Assembly: GCA_019353055.1 (NCBI GenBank)
Contig: JABAHL010000022.1
Location: 1 to 21,594 of the forward strand
Source of the DNA: Faucicola osloensis_C
GTDB lineage: Bacteria > Pseudomonadota > Gammaproteobacteria > Pseudomonadales > Moraxellaceae
Length of the DNA stretch: 21,594 bases
Direction: 5' to 3'
The notes below the pieces were generated by a model. The model was not told where the DNA came from. It was given only the letters and a program-made list of their open reading frames with translations, and searched no databases. Position numbers and translations under genes: made by a program. Position 1 is the stretch's first letter. Each line of letters opens with the position of its first letter. This document shows positions 6,088-13,517 of the stretch, piece by piece.

Positions 6088-7437
6088 CTATGAATGCGCT
6101 TTTTGCTGCATTAATGCTTCAATCGCCGCCGTTGTTTTTGGTACGTCATGCGTGAGCACCAGCGGCTCACCCTCGGTAATGACCACATCATCCTCAATCC
6201 GAATGCCAATACCCCGATATTTCTTGGGTACTAATGCATTGTCATGCGCAAAATACAAGCCTGGCTCAACGGTAATCACCATGCCTTTTTCAAGCTTTCT
6301 GGGTTTACCGTCGTCGCCAGTATAGCGCCCTGCATCGTGCACATCTAAGCCAAGCCAATGCCCTGTGCCATGCATATAAAACGGCAAGTAGGCTTTATCG
6401 GCAATCAACTCATCGACATCGCCTGTCAAAATCCCTAACTCAATCAAGCCTTGGGTTAATACTTTAAGCGCAGTTTCATGATGGATTTTGCCATGCTCGC
6501 CTGCTTTTAGGCTGTTGATGGCGGCAATATTGGCATTTAGCACAATATCATACACCTGTTTTTGCACGTCGCTGAACTTGCCACTCACAGGAAAAGTACG
6601 GCTAATATCACCTGCATAGTGTTGGTATTCGGCGCCCGCATCTATCATCACCAAGTCGCCGTTGTGCAGCGGTTGGTCGTTTTCGACATAGTGCAAAATA
6701 TTGGCATTGTCCCCGCCAGCCACAATACTATTGTAAGAGGGTACGCAGCCGTATTGGGCAAAAGCATAGTTAACTTCAGCTTCCAGTCTGCTTTCATTCC
6801 CTTGATTTTTCTGCATCAAGGGTGCCACACTTTGCATGGCGCGAATATGCCCGTAAGCACTGATTTGGGCGGCGACTTTCATGCGTGCAATTTCAGACTC
6901 ATCTTTTATCAGCCGCATTTCATTGATAAGGCTGTCAATATTGGTGATGGTATCGACCATACCTTCCCCGCGCTGCAGTTGCTTGGCCTGATTAAGCCAG
7001 CCAATCAGCTCATTATTAAAGCGGGCAAACACGTGTTTTTTACCAAAAATCAATGTCGGCATAATCTCATCAATTTTGCCAATGGCAATCGCTTTATCCG
7101 CGCCAAAATCTGCGGTTGCACCCTCAAGCCCCACCCGTTTACCATCCCAAATCTCACGTAGTTTGTCTTTTTCACGTAAAAATAAAGTGTAGTTGACGGT
7201 ATGGTCAGTTTTTTCCAAAACCATGACGGACTCTGGCTCGGCAAAGCCAGTCAGGTAGAAAAAACTGCTGTCGGCGCGGTATTTGTACTCAGCATCGCTG
7301 TTACGGATATGCGCGGGTGCGGTTTGCAAAATCGCAATGCTATTGTTTGGCAAGGCTTCAGCAAGTTTGGCACGGCGTTTGGCAAATTGGCTTTGGGGAA
7401 GCTTTGGCAACAACTCTATAGTTAATTGATTTGACAT
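6088..7437 (-). CDS. pepP: Xaa-Pro aminopeptidase (aminopeptidase P, M24B family)
   Basis: A 449-residue cytosolic dimanganese peptidase that releases the N-terminal residue when proline is second. The N-terminal aminopeptidase-P domain (about 12-145, with DSSFFYLTGFAEPE) is followed by the pita-bread catalytic domain. All five metal ligands are visible: Asp266 (MIDAGAEY), Asp277 (AGDISRTF), His360 (HGTGHWLGLDVHD), Glu391 (TVEPGLY) and Glu415 (GIRIEDDV). GGAAA lies just before the ATG. The gene follows argE by 17 bases and is probably co-transcribed with it. In E. coli and Pseudomonas pepP is followed by ubiH; here nothing on that strand follows. Confidence 0.96.
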   Translation of the reverse strand: MSNQLTIELLPKLPQSQFAKRRAKLAEALPNNSIAILQTAPAHIRNSDAEYKYRADSSFFYLTGFAEPESVMVLEKTDHTVNYTLFLREKDKLREIWDGKRVGLEGATADFGADKAIAIGKIDEIMPTLIFGKKHVFARFNNELIGWLNQAKQLQRGEGMVDTITNIDSLINEMRLIKDESEIARMKVAAQISAYGHIRAMQSVAPLMQKNQGNESRLEAEVNYAFAQYGCVPSYNSIVAGGDNANILHYVENDQPLHNGDLVMIDAGAEYQHYAGDISRTFPVSGKFSDVQKQVYDIVLNANIAAINSLKAGEHGKIHHETALKVLTQGLIELGILTGDVDELIADKAYLPFYMHGTGHWLGLDVHDAGRYTGDDGKPRKLEKGMVITVEPGLYFAHDNALVPKKYRGIGIRIEDDVVITEGEPLVLTHDVPKTTAAIEALMQQKAHS

Positions 7438-7454
7438 GATATTTCCAAAAATTT

Positions 7455-8648
7455 TTAATGGCTGTCACAGCATTGTTGAAGAATTTGCTGTAAGAAGCTT
7501 TCACATTTTGCTAATTGGTTTAGACTGACAAACTCATTGGCTTTATGGGCATTGCCAATATCGCCAGGTCCGCAAATCACCGTCGGAATACCTGCATTGG
7601 TAAACTGCCCGCCTTCGGTGGCATACGCTACTTTATGGCGCTGCTGTTCATCTACCAAATTTTCTATAAGCTGTTGCAAGGCTTGGCTATCTTTATCGGT
7701 CATCGCAGGGACATTTTCATGCCGAGTTAGCTCAATGCCCGTGTCGCTGTCAATGGCGTGCATCTTAGGCTCAAGGGTTTTGATAAAGGCGCGAATCGGC
7801 TCAATCACTTGGCTTTCATTCATGTGCGGCAAATTACGGTAATCAAAGGTGAATTCGCACAGGTTGGGCACGATATTGGTTGCCGTACCGCCGGTAATAG
7901 TGCCCACTGACAAGGTCGAAAATGGTACGTCAAACGCCATATCTTGGTCGTTACGTTGTTGCAATTGTTCGGCTAGTTCATCAATAAAATTGATAATTTT
8001 ACTAACATAGCTGATGGCATTGACGCCTTGCGGGGTCAGCGATGAATGTACTGATTTGCCATGCACGCGGCAGCGATACACTTGGATGCCTTTATGCGCG
8101 GTGACCATTTTCATCATGGTCGGCTCACCGACGATACAGTAGTCGGGCTTAATATTTTGGGCTTTTAAATCTGCAAGCAGTAATGGCGCACCCAAACAAC
8201 CCACTTCTTCATCATACGACAGTGCCAGATGAATCGGTTTGTTAAGCATCCTATCGCGACTTGCTTGCACCACAGAGGGCAACAGGGTTAAGGCGCAAGC
8301 AATAAACCCTTTCATATCACAAGCCCCACGCCCGTATAGCTTATCTTCCACAATGGTCGCCACAAACGGATCGGTATCCCATGCCTGCCCATCAACGGGC
8401 ACCACATCGGTATGCCCGGAAAACACAAAACCCCCTGTCAGGACGGTATCCCCCTTACCCATCGCAGGTACAGTCACAAAGAGGTTGGCTTTGGTATTTT
8501 CGGCATTAAAGGTCAAACGTGGCGACAACCCCAACTGCTCACAATAGCCCGCCACATACTCAATCAATTGCAAATTGGAGTAGCGACTGACAGTGTTAAA
8601 ACCAATCAGCTTTGTTAACCAGTCTACTGCGTTGGATGGATAGCCCAT
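7455..8648 (-). CDS. argE: N-acetylornithine deacetylase (M20A family)
   Basis: A 397-residue dizinc hydrolase that converts N-acetylornithine to ornithine in arginine synthesis. Ligands and catalytic residues: His79 and Asp81 in SGHTDVVPVDG, bridging Asp111 in GRGACDMKGF, Glu147/Glu148 in YDEEVGCLG, Glu175 in GEPTMM and His368 in GNAHKANEF. SGHTDVVPVDGQAW and the 397-residue length favour ArgE over DapE. GGA lies 6 bases before the ATG. It sits between ygfB and pepP on the same strand. Confidence 0.94.
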   Translation of the reverse strand: MGYPSNAVDWLTKLIGFNTVSRYSNLQLIEYVAGYCEQLGLSPRLTFNAENTKANLFVTVPAMGKGDTVLTGGFVFSGHTDVVPVDGQAWDTDPFVATIVEDKLYGRGACDMKGFIACALTLLPSVVQASRDRMLNKPIHLALSYDEEVGCLGAPLLLADLKAQNIKPDYCIVGEPTMMKMVTAHKGIQVYRCRVHGKSVHSSLTPQGVNAISYVSKIINFIDELAEQLQQRNDQDMAFDVPFSTLSVGTITGGTATNIVPNLCEFTFDYRNLPHMNESQVIEPIRAFIKTLEPKMHAIDSDTGIELTRHENVPAMTDKDSQALQQLIENLVDEQQRHKVAYATEGGQFTNAGIPTVICGPGDIGNAHKANEFVSLNQLAKCESFLQQILQQCCDSH

Positions 8649-8686
8649 AGTCGTTCCATTTTTCTCAAATTTTAAACCACTAAAAC

Positions 8687-8699
8687 ACCCTATCAGGGT
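8687..8699 (-). terminator. Weak hairpin between ygfB and argE
   Basis: ACCCT-ATC-AGGGT forms a 5-bp stem. On the minus strand GTTTTAG follows. It might attenuate ygfB transcription before argE, but the stem is short and the U tract poor. Confidence 0.3.
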
Positions 8700-8726
8700 A
8701 AATTTAGTCGAAATAGGGTATTAGCA

Positions 8727-9467
8727 TCAATTCGGCTTTTTACCGGTCATGGCATCTATGACCATATGGGTAACAAAATCATCATTGGTATCTTTTTCTG
8801 CTTCCCAATCGAGTTCATCATCCCGTAGCTGCTCAATAAAATCCAAATGCTCCTCATCAATCTCTTGGGCTTTGCCCACAGGGCGATTTAACGCAAATCC
8901 TGCGATAAGCGGCAACTTGGCGACTGATTTACGCACTCGCCCTTGTGACACACTCACAGGAATCATACGCACAAACTCAAGTAGCTCCATATATTCAACT
9001 TCGCCTTCAGCATTGTCTGTCCCTTGCAGTGCCTCATCATACGCATCAACCCGCAGCGCGCCGATTTTTGCCAAGTCATTAAATAGGTTATTTTCTTCAG
9101 GGCGCAGCGCACTATCGGTGACGCCAAAGCCTGTCAAAAAGCCGTTTGCCCAGTTCTTAAGTGCCATCAAACGCTCATACAGTGGATGGTCATCATCGGG
9201 CAACAACGGCATAAACTGGTAGCTATCGGCATCATCGGTTAACACCGCCACCATATCCTCGCTCTCTTCGGTCACTATCTCTAACGCTTTTGGCTCAAGC
9301 TCAGTAAAGCTCAGCTCAGTAAGGAGCAGTTGCCACTCTTGCTCGTTTGGCGCATCACATACGCTTAGCACCCCTGAGAGTAGCCCATGTAACTCACTAA
9401 TTGTGACGTCATGCCAATCCTCAAATGCTTGTGTCCAATCCTGCCAACCCGAAATATAATCATCCAT
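8727..9467 (-). CDS. ygfB: YgfB/YecA family (UPF0149) protein, long form
   Basis: A 246-residue acidic cytosolic protein. Family features are an N-terminal helix with ISELHGLLSGVL (about 23-34), the core FMPLLPDDDHPLYERLMALK followed by WANGFLTGFG, and YMELLEFVRMIP further on. Related YgfB proteins are near 190 residues. This one extends about 55 residues at the C-terminus, with a charged segment (EIDEEHLDFIEQLRDDELDW). The molecular role is not established; a regulatory role at a cell-wall amidase gene has been reported in Pseudomonas aeruginosa. AGGG lies about 8 bases before the ATG. It is first in the ygfB-argE-pepP run and divergent from the zapB-like gene. Confidence 0.85.
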   Translation of the reverse strand: MDDYISGWQDWTQAFEDWHDVTISELHGLLSGVLSVCDAPNEQEWQLLLTELSFTELEPKALEIVTEESEDMVAVLTDDADSYQFMPLLPDDDHPLYERLMALKNWANGFLTGFGVTDSALRPEENNLFNDLAKIGALRVDAYDEALQGTDNAEGEVEYMELLEFVRMIPVSVSQGRVRKSVAKLPLIAGFALNRPVGKAQEIDEEHLDFIEQLRDDELDWEAEKDTNDDFVTHMVIDAMTGKKPN

Positions 9468-9491
9468 CGCTTTACCCTTTTTTCACAAAAA

Positions 9492-9500
9492 ATTATATCA
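9492..9500 (-). promoter_or_regulatory. Extended -10 promoter candidate for ygfB
   Basis: On the minus strand TGATATAAT (complement of 9492-9500) is a consensus -10 with the TGN extension. It lies 24 bases before the ygfB start codon. No good -35 stands at 17 bases, which is common for extended -10 promoters. Confidence 0.5.
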
Positions 9501-9703
9501 ACATTGAGATAATACTAGCCTTAATGCGGTCAACTATGGCATTATTAAAGTGGTAAAATAATATAAGTATCACTCAAATTTTAAGCCTTCACGCTATAGT
9601 TATACCAAAAAAACCTTTTGCTATTCATGTCAATGAGCGCCCATCACGTCGCTCTTGATGATTTACTTGATTATTCACTCGATTACTGACTAGACATCAT
9701 ATC

Positions 9704-10108
9704 ATGAGCACCCTAATTGACCAACTGACCCAGCTACAAACCGCATTGACTAAGCTTCGCGATAAATATCAATTCGCCAGTAGCGAGTTAACCCGTATTA
9801 AAGCACAGCCAACCATTACCGCAGACCAATTGCAAGCGGTACAAGCTGAGCTCGATGCCAGCAAACAACTGCAGCGAAATTTGGAACAACAACTTGCCAG
9901 ACAAGCCGAAGAGTATCAGGCACTCGAGCAGCGCTATCAGTCACTTGCCGAATCTCATAACATGCTAAGTACCGAATACGAACAAACCCAAAACCAATTA
10001 CAGATTTTTACCGCACAAAATCAAAAACTGATTGAAAAAAATCGCGTTGCGGCAGAGCATACCAAGCTTGTGTTAGAGCGCTTGGCAAAAATTGACAGCG
10101 AAAACTAA
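9704..10108 (+). CDS. Coiled-coil protein upstream of zapA (ZapB-like / TIGR02449-type)
   Basis: A 134-residue protein that is almost wholly predicted coiled coil. Heptads run from residue 3 to about 125, rich in Gln, Leu, Glu and Ala (LQTALTKLRDKYQFASSEL, LQRNLEQQLARQAEEYQAL). It has no signal peptide or membrane segment. It lies 63 bases upstream of zapA on the same strand. Pseudomonads carry a small coiled-coil gene in the same place between ygfB and zapA, which suggests a division-associated role like ZapB; this is inferred from context and coiled-coil content. There is no obvious Shine-Dalgarno before 9704 and the true start is less certain than the frame. Confidence 0.72.
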   Translation: MSTLIDQLTQLQTALTKLRDKYQFASSELTRIKAQPTITADQLQAVQAELDASKQLQRNLEQQLARQAEEYQALEQRYQSLAESHNMLSTEYEQTQNQLQIFTAQNQKLIEKNRVAAEHTKLVLERLAKIDSEN

Positions 10109-10171
10109 CCCGCCCCTATTTAAGCCAGCCTTAGTGATGTTTAAAACATTTGAATACATTAGGAAAATCTT

Positions 10172-10465
10172 ATGGCATCTGCCCAAAGCATTAAAAAAGT
10201 TGATATCCTGATCAATGGTCGTAGCTATACCATCAACTGCCCAGAATCTGAAGAGCCTGCGTTGCAGCGTGCGGCAAGCTATATTAACCAGTTTATGCAA
10301 GAGGTACGCCGCCAAGCGCCTCAGCTACCACAAGAAGAATTATTGGTACTATGCGCGTTGACGTTGTTTGAAAAATCAGAAAACTTACAACGCTATCAAG
10401 AAAACGAAAGCCAAGCGCAAGACCTGGTGGGGAAAATGTTAGAAGACGTTGCCCGTTTTGCCTAA
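10172..10465 (+). CDS. zapA: Cell division protein ZapA
   Basis: A 97-residue protein of the ZapA family. It binds FtsZ and bundles protofilaments at midcell. The N-terminal globular part carries KKVDILINGRSYTINCPESE and the family-typical EPALQRAASYINQFM. A C-terminal helix (LPQEELLVLCALTLFEKSE and onward) forms the dimer/tetramer coiled coil. AGGAAAA stands 5 bases before the ATG. The zapB-like gene directly upstream supports the assignment. No 6S RNA follows, unlike in many gammaproteobacteria. Confidence 0.9.
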   Translation: MASAQSIKKVDILINGRSYTINCPESEEPALQRAASYINQFMQEVRRQAPQLPQEELLVLCALTLFEKSENLQRYQENESQAQDLVGKMLEDVARFA

Positions 10466-10472
10466 CGTCTGT

Positions 10473-10494
10473 AATATAAAATAAATATAAAATA
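10473..10494. repeat. 11-bp AT-rich tandem repeat after zapA
   Basis: AATATAAAATA occurs twice in tandem (10473-10483, 10484-10494) in the short gap between convergent zapA and the zinc-ribbon gene. No hairpin terminator is visible in this gap, so readthrough between the two is possible. Confidence 0.6.
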
Positions 10495-10502
10495 AAATTC
10501 GA

Positions 10503-10757
10503 CTAATTTTGAGCGCGCTGGTAATGTTTGCCAGCATGAAAATCCGCTTGGTGTTCTTGATTACAAAAGAACTTATCCCCTTCTACAATCCCTCGCCACT
10601 CTGCCAAGGTATGATGGCAAAAATCACACGCTCGCAGCTCAGTACTCTCGCCTGGCTGCGGTCGCAAGTAGCCTTGCGGTGGTCGCGGATACATCCATTT
10701 CATCCCAACCCAGCTAAGCCCCATAATTACCAAAACCACAAAAATTGCGGTAAACAT
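10503..10757 (-). CDS. PP0621-family small membrane protein with zinc ribbon
   Basis: An 84-residue protein. Residues about 3-21 form one transmembrane helix (FVVLVIMGLSWVGMKWM), followed by a Pro-rich spacer and a compact metal site: Cys44 and Cys47 (CDFC), Cys65 and His69 (FFCNQEH). This layout, an N-terminal helix then C-x2-C ... C-x3-H, is that of the uncharacterised PP0621 family. GAGGTGA lies 4 bases before the ATG. It is convergent with zapA and divergent from nadE. The function is unknown; assignment is by architecture. Confidence 0.75.
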   Translation of the reverse strand: MFTAIFVVLVIMGLSWVGMKWMYPRPPQGYLRPQPGESTELRACDFCHHTLAEWRGIVEGDKFFCNQEHQADFHAGKHYQRAQN

Positions 10758-11106
10758 CGCTTCACCTCATTGTCTAATGAACGAATCATCGTTGCCAATT
10801 AACAATTATGATTGCCCGTTAACTAGCCCTTCAAAGTTTGATTATACTGCAAAAAATCGCACATTGATGGGTTATTCATGCTATGTTTAAGCTAATTTTA
10901 CCAGTTGCAGCGTTTTTCGGTTGTAGCGTCTAAAGATTGCAATTGTAAACATATCATAAAGCGATATAATGTAGAATAATTTTATCTCGTAATGCCATCG
11001 CTGTTGCCACCCATAATTATAATAGCGGCATGATGCTTGCATACCGTTTTAGACGGATATGACTAAAGGGACGACCCCATAATAAATTTTTACTGAAGGA
11101 TTTTTC
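10758..11106. other. Divergent intergenic region upstream of nadE
   Basis: No gene is supported. It holds a candidate minus-strand -10 (TATAAT, complement of 10841-10846) for the zinc-ribbon gene and the nadE promoter at 10943-10970. A leader of about 130 bases precedes nadE. It includes a tiny frame 11059-11082 (MTKGTTP, stop) with a GGG-ACGA-CCC hairpin inside it; neither is strong evidence for attenuation. Confidence 0.4.
10943..10970 (+). promoter_or_regulatory. Sigma70 promoter candidate for nadE
   Basis: TTGTAA (10943-10948) and a perfect TATAAT (10965-10970) are 16 bases apart. Transcription would begin near 10977, giving a leader of about 130 bases ahead of the nadE start at 11107. 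Confidence 0.6.
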
Positions 11107-12975
11107 ATGTCACACCTTGATTTAACACCAGATGATAGCGTACCAACGCAGCTACCGAGTGAGTCAATGACTGCCGAAGCTACTACGCCAAGCCAACCAG
11201 CAAACCCACAGTCAGCTTCTCAATCAGCTTCTCAATCAGCTTCTCAATCAGCTTCTCAGTCAACCTCTCAGCCATCAAGCCAACCGACTAGCCAAGCAAT
11301 TAGCCAAGCAATTAGCCAAGCAGATTCTATGGTGGGGCTAAAAATTGCGGTGGCACAGCAGCAATTTATTGTCGGCGATGTCATCAATAATGCCAAAAAA
11401 ATGGTAGAGCTGGCTAAAGATGCCCGTGACAAGGGGGCTAATATCATTGTCTTTCCTGAGTTGTCACTGCTGGGTTATCCGCCGGAAGATTTGTTATTAC
11501 GTCCAAGTCTTGCCTCACGCGTGAAACTTGCTTTTGAATTGCTCTACACAGTAAAAGATATCGTCATGCTAGTGGGTTATCCGCACATTGACCCCAATGG
11601 CACGTTTAATTCAGTGGCTATCATTCACAATGGTCAGCAAAAAGGCTTTTATCACAAACAATGCCTGCCAAACTATGGCGTGTTTGATGAACGCCGCTAT
11701 TTTAATACCGGTCACAACCAAGTGTTATTTGACTATCAAGGGCTGACCATCGGACTACTTATCTGTGAAGATTTATGGCAAGACGCGCCCATTCGCGCAC
11801 TCAAAGAAAAAGGTGCGGAAATCATCATCAGCCTCAATGCCTCGCCCTTTGAGCAAAACAAGCAAGAACAACGTAAGGCTTTATTAAAAAGTCGTGCGAC
11901 TGAATACAATATCCCGATTGTGTATGCCAATAGCGTGGGCGGTCAGGATGACTTGGTGTTTGATGGCGGCTCGATGGTCGTCAACGCTCAAGGTAAAATC
12001 GTGCAAGAAGCGCCAAGATTTTTGCAGCATACCCTGTATGTGGTTGCTCGTCACGATGCCCAAAGCGGTCAAGTGATATTATCAGAACAGCGCAAATCAC
12101 CGCTTGCGCTCAGCCAAATCGCTGAAACTTATCAAGCGCTGGTTGTCGGCTTGCGTGATTATGTCAACCATTCTGGCTTTAAAGGCGTATTGGTTGGGTT
12201 GTCAGGCGGTATAGATTCCGCACTCACGCTATGTATCGCGGTTGATGCGCTCGGTGCAGATAAAGTTTATGCGGTCATGATGCCCTATGAGTACACCTCG
12301 CAAATCAGCCTGCAAGACGCGCAGGCGCAGGCGCACCGACTCAACGTGTCTTATACCGTGTGCCCGATTCATGCCGCCGTTGAAGGCATGCGTCATACGC
12401 TAGCGCCGATGTTTAGCAACACCACCGCCGACACCACGGAAGAAAATATCCAAGCCCGTGCGCGTGGCATGATTTTGATGGCATTGTCCAACAAATTTGG
12501 TCATCTGGTCATCACCACTGGCAACAAGTCAGAGATGGCGGTGGGCTATGCGACACTATATGGGGATATGGCAGGCGGATTTGATGTCTTAAAAGATGTG
12601 TATAAAACCCAAGTATACGCCCTCGCCAACTATCGCAACCGCCTAGAAGAAACGCCGGTGATTCCTGAGCGTGTGATTACCCGTCCGCCTTCTGCCGAGC
12701 TTCGCCCTGACCAAAAAGACCAAGACAGTCTGCCTGATTATGATACCCTAGATAAAATGCTGGAGCTGTATATCGATCGCGACTTTGGGTATGATGCGAT
12801 TGTAGAAGCCGGTTATGATAAAGAGGTGGTGAAAAAAGTCCTCAGTATGGTAGACCGCAATGAGTACAAACGTCGTCAAGCAGCGATTGGCACCAAGATT
12901 ACCCACCGCGCCTTTGGGCGTGAGCGTCGCTACCCACTCGTCAATCATTGGTCGCTAGAGTTTCCAAAACTTTAA
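11107..12975 (+). CDS. nadE: Glutamine-dependent NAD+ synthetase with Gln/Ser-rich N-terminal extension
   Basis: A 622-residue enzyme that amidates nicotinic acid adenine dinucleotide to NAD+ using glutamine and ATP. After a 74-residue low-complexity extension, Met75 begins the nitrilase-type glutaminase domain (about 75-330). Its triad is Glu118 (FPELSLLGYPPED), Lys184 (HKQCLPNYGVFDE) and Cys220 (LICEDLW). The synthetase domain (about 345-622) has the PP-loop SGGIDS at 366-371 and TTGNKSEMAVGYATLYGDMA. Without the extension the length (548) is normal for the family. Translation from 11107 is supported by AAGGA 7 bases upstream; the internal Met75 codon (11329) has no ribosome-binding site, so the extension is probably made. 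Transcription ends at the hairpin at 12995-13019. Confidence 0.95.
   Translation: MSHLDLTPDDSVPTQLPSESMTAEATTPSQPANPQSASQSASQSASQSASQSTSQPSSQPTSQAISQAISQADSMVGLKIAVAQQQFIVGDVINNAKKMVELAKDARDKGANIIVFPELSLLGYPPEDLLLRPSLASRVKLAFELLYTVKDIVMLVGYPHIDPNGTFNSVAIIHNGQQKGFYHKQCLPNYGVFDERRYFNTGHNQVLFDYQGLTIGLLICEDLWQDAPIRALKEKGAEIIISLNASPFEQNKQEQRKALLKSRATEYNIPIVYANSVGGQDDLVFDGGSMVVNAQGKIVQEAPRFLQHTLYVVARHDAQSGQVILSEQRKSPLALSQIAETYQALVVGLRDYVNHSGFKGVLVGLSGGIDSALTLCIAVDALGADKVYAVMMPYEYTSQISLQDAQAQAHRLNVSYTVCPIHAAVEGMRHTLAPMFSNTTADTTEENIQARARGMILMALSNKFGHLVITTGNKSEMAVGYATLYGDMAGGFDVLKDVYKTQVYALANYRNRLEETPVIPERVITRPPSAELRPDQKDQDSLPDYDTLDKMLELYIDRDFGYDAIVEAGYDKEVVKKVLSMVDRNEYKRRQAAIGTKITHRAFGRERRYPLVNHWSLEFPKL
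11209..11328 (+). repeat. Ten 12-bp units coding for Q-x-x-S in the nadE N-terminus
   Basis: Ten tandem 12-base units encode QSAS (four times), then QSTS, QPSS, QPTS, QAIS (twice) and QADS. Units 2-4 are identical (CAATCAGCTTCT) and the units at 11293 and 11305 are identical to each other, so copy number can change by slippage without breaking the frame. The peptide is probably disordered. Confidence 0.92.
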
Positions 12976-12994
12976 TTTCTAAATTATTTTAAAT

Positions 12995-13019
12995 AAGGTG
13001 CTTTTGTGCACCTTTTTTT
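12995..13019 (+). terminator. Intrinsic terminator of nadE
   Basis: AAGGTGC (12995-13001) pairs with GCACCTT (13008-13014) around TTTTGT and ends in a run of T. It lies 19 bases past the nadE stop. The same stem recurs at 13472-13496. Confidence 0.85.
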
Positions 13020-13031
13020 AAAGAGAATTAT

Positions 13032-13502
13032 ATGCAATCAGTTGAAGAAATTCTAAATCTTATTAATTCAAAATTAGCTGATTTTAATGATGACGAAGCA
13101 ATTCAAGCTTTCAATCAGCTTAAAGATTTTATCGCTGATAATAACTCTACGGCTGAAGAAATTTCTGATGCCTACCTGCTTCAAGGACTTTTAGTTGCTT
13201 TTAATCCCTTTTTAACGGGTTGTGAAAACGATTACTCTGGCATGGTATATTTTCATAAGGCAATTTAATTTAATCCGGATAATATTAGTGGACTACTTAA
13301 CATTATTAATTGTTATTTGCCAATTGCTCCTACTACACCTTTTATCAAGCAAAATCCAGAAATATTTATTCAAGCTAACGATAAGTTAAATGATGAATTA
13401 TTTGAGCAGCTAGATGAATCTAATAAACGTTTATTGAAACAATATGCTGAATACTATAATTACTTAAAATCAAAAGGTGCTAAATTTGCACCTTTTGATT
13501 AA
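13032..13502 (+). pseudogene. TPR-like hypothetical gene interrupted by an in-frame TAA
   Basis: One frame runs from the ATG at 13032 to the TAA at 13500-13502, broken only by a TAA at 13266-13268. The first part is 78 residues (MQSVEEILNLINSKLADF...). The continuation reads FNPDNISGLLNIINCYLPIAPTTP and so on to FAPFD. Across the stop it reads YFHKAI-stop-FNPDN, where TPR repeats commonly have KAIEFNPDN, so one GAA-to-TAA change would explain the break. No frameshift is involved. The intact protein would be 156 residues, helical, cytosolic and acidic. The family is not recognised. The stretch is clearly AT-richer than nadE and ftsK, which suggests transfer. A weak AAAGAGA precedes the start. 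Readthrough or a sequencing error cannot be excluded. Confidence 0.72.
13472..13496 (+). terminator. Hairpin over the 3' end of the TPR-like gene (copy of nadE terminator stem)
   Basis: AAAAGGTGC (13472-13480) pairs perfectly with GCACCTTTT (13488-13496) around TAAATTT. It lies inside the last codons of the gene (KGAKFAPF). No long U tract follows on the plus strand (GATTAAAG). On the minus strand, which ftsK transcripts enter, the sequence after the stem is GATTTTAAG. It may serve as a weak bidirectional terminator. Confidence 0.6.
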
Positions 13503-13517
13503 AGCTTATGATTAAAA

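Noticed and set aside
10466..10502. 6S RNA (ssrS) expected after zapA
   Set aside because: The gap is only 37 bases and AT-rich with an 11-bp tandem repeat. 6S RNA needs about 180 bases and a long closing stem.
10977..11106. Riboswitch or attenuator in the nadE leader
   Set aside because: The leader has a seven-codon frame and one 3-bp hairpin, but no recognisable conserved riboswitch core and no terminator/antiterminator pair.
11209..11328. Repeats in nadE considered as a CRISPR-like array
   Set aside because: Units are 12 bases, contiguous, without spacers, in frame and coding for Q-x-x-S.
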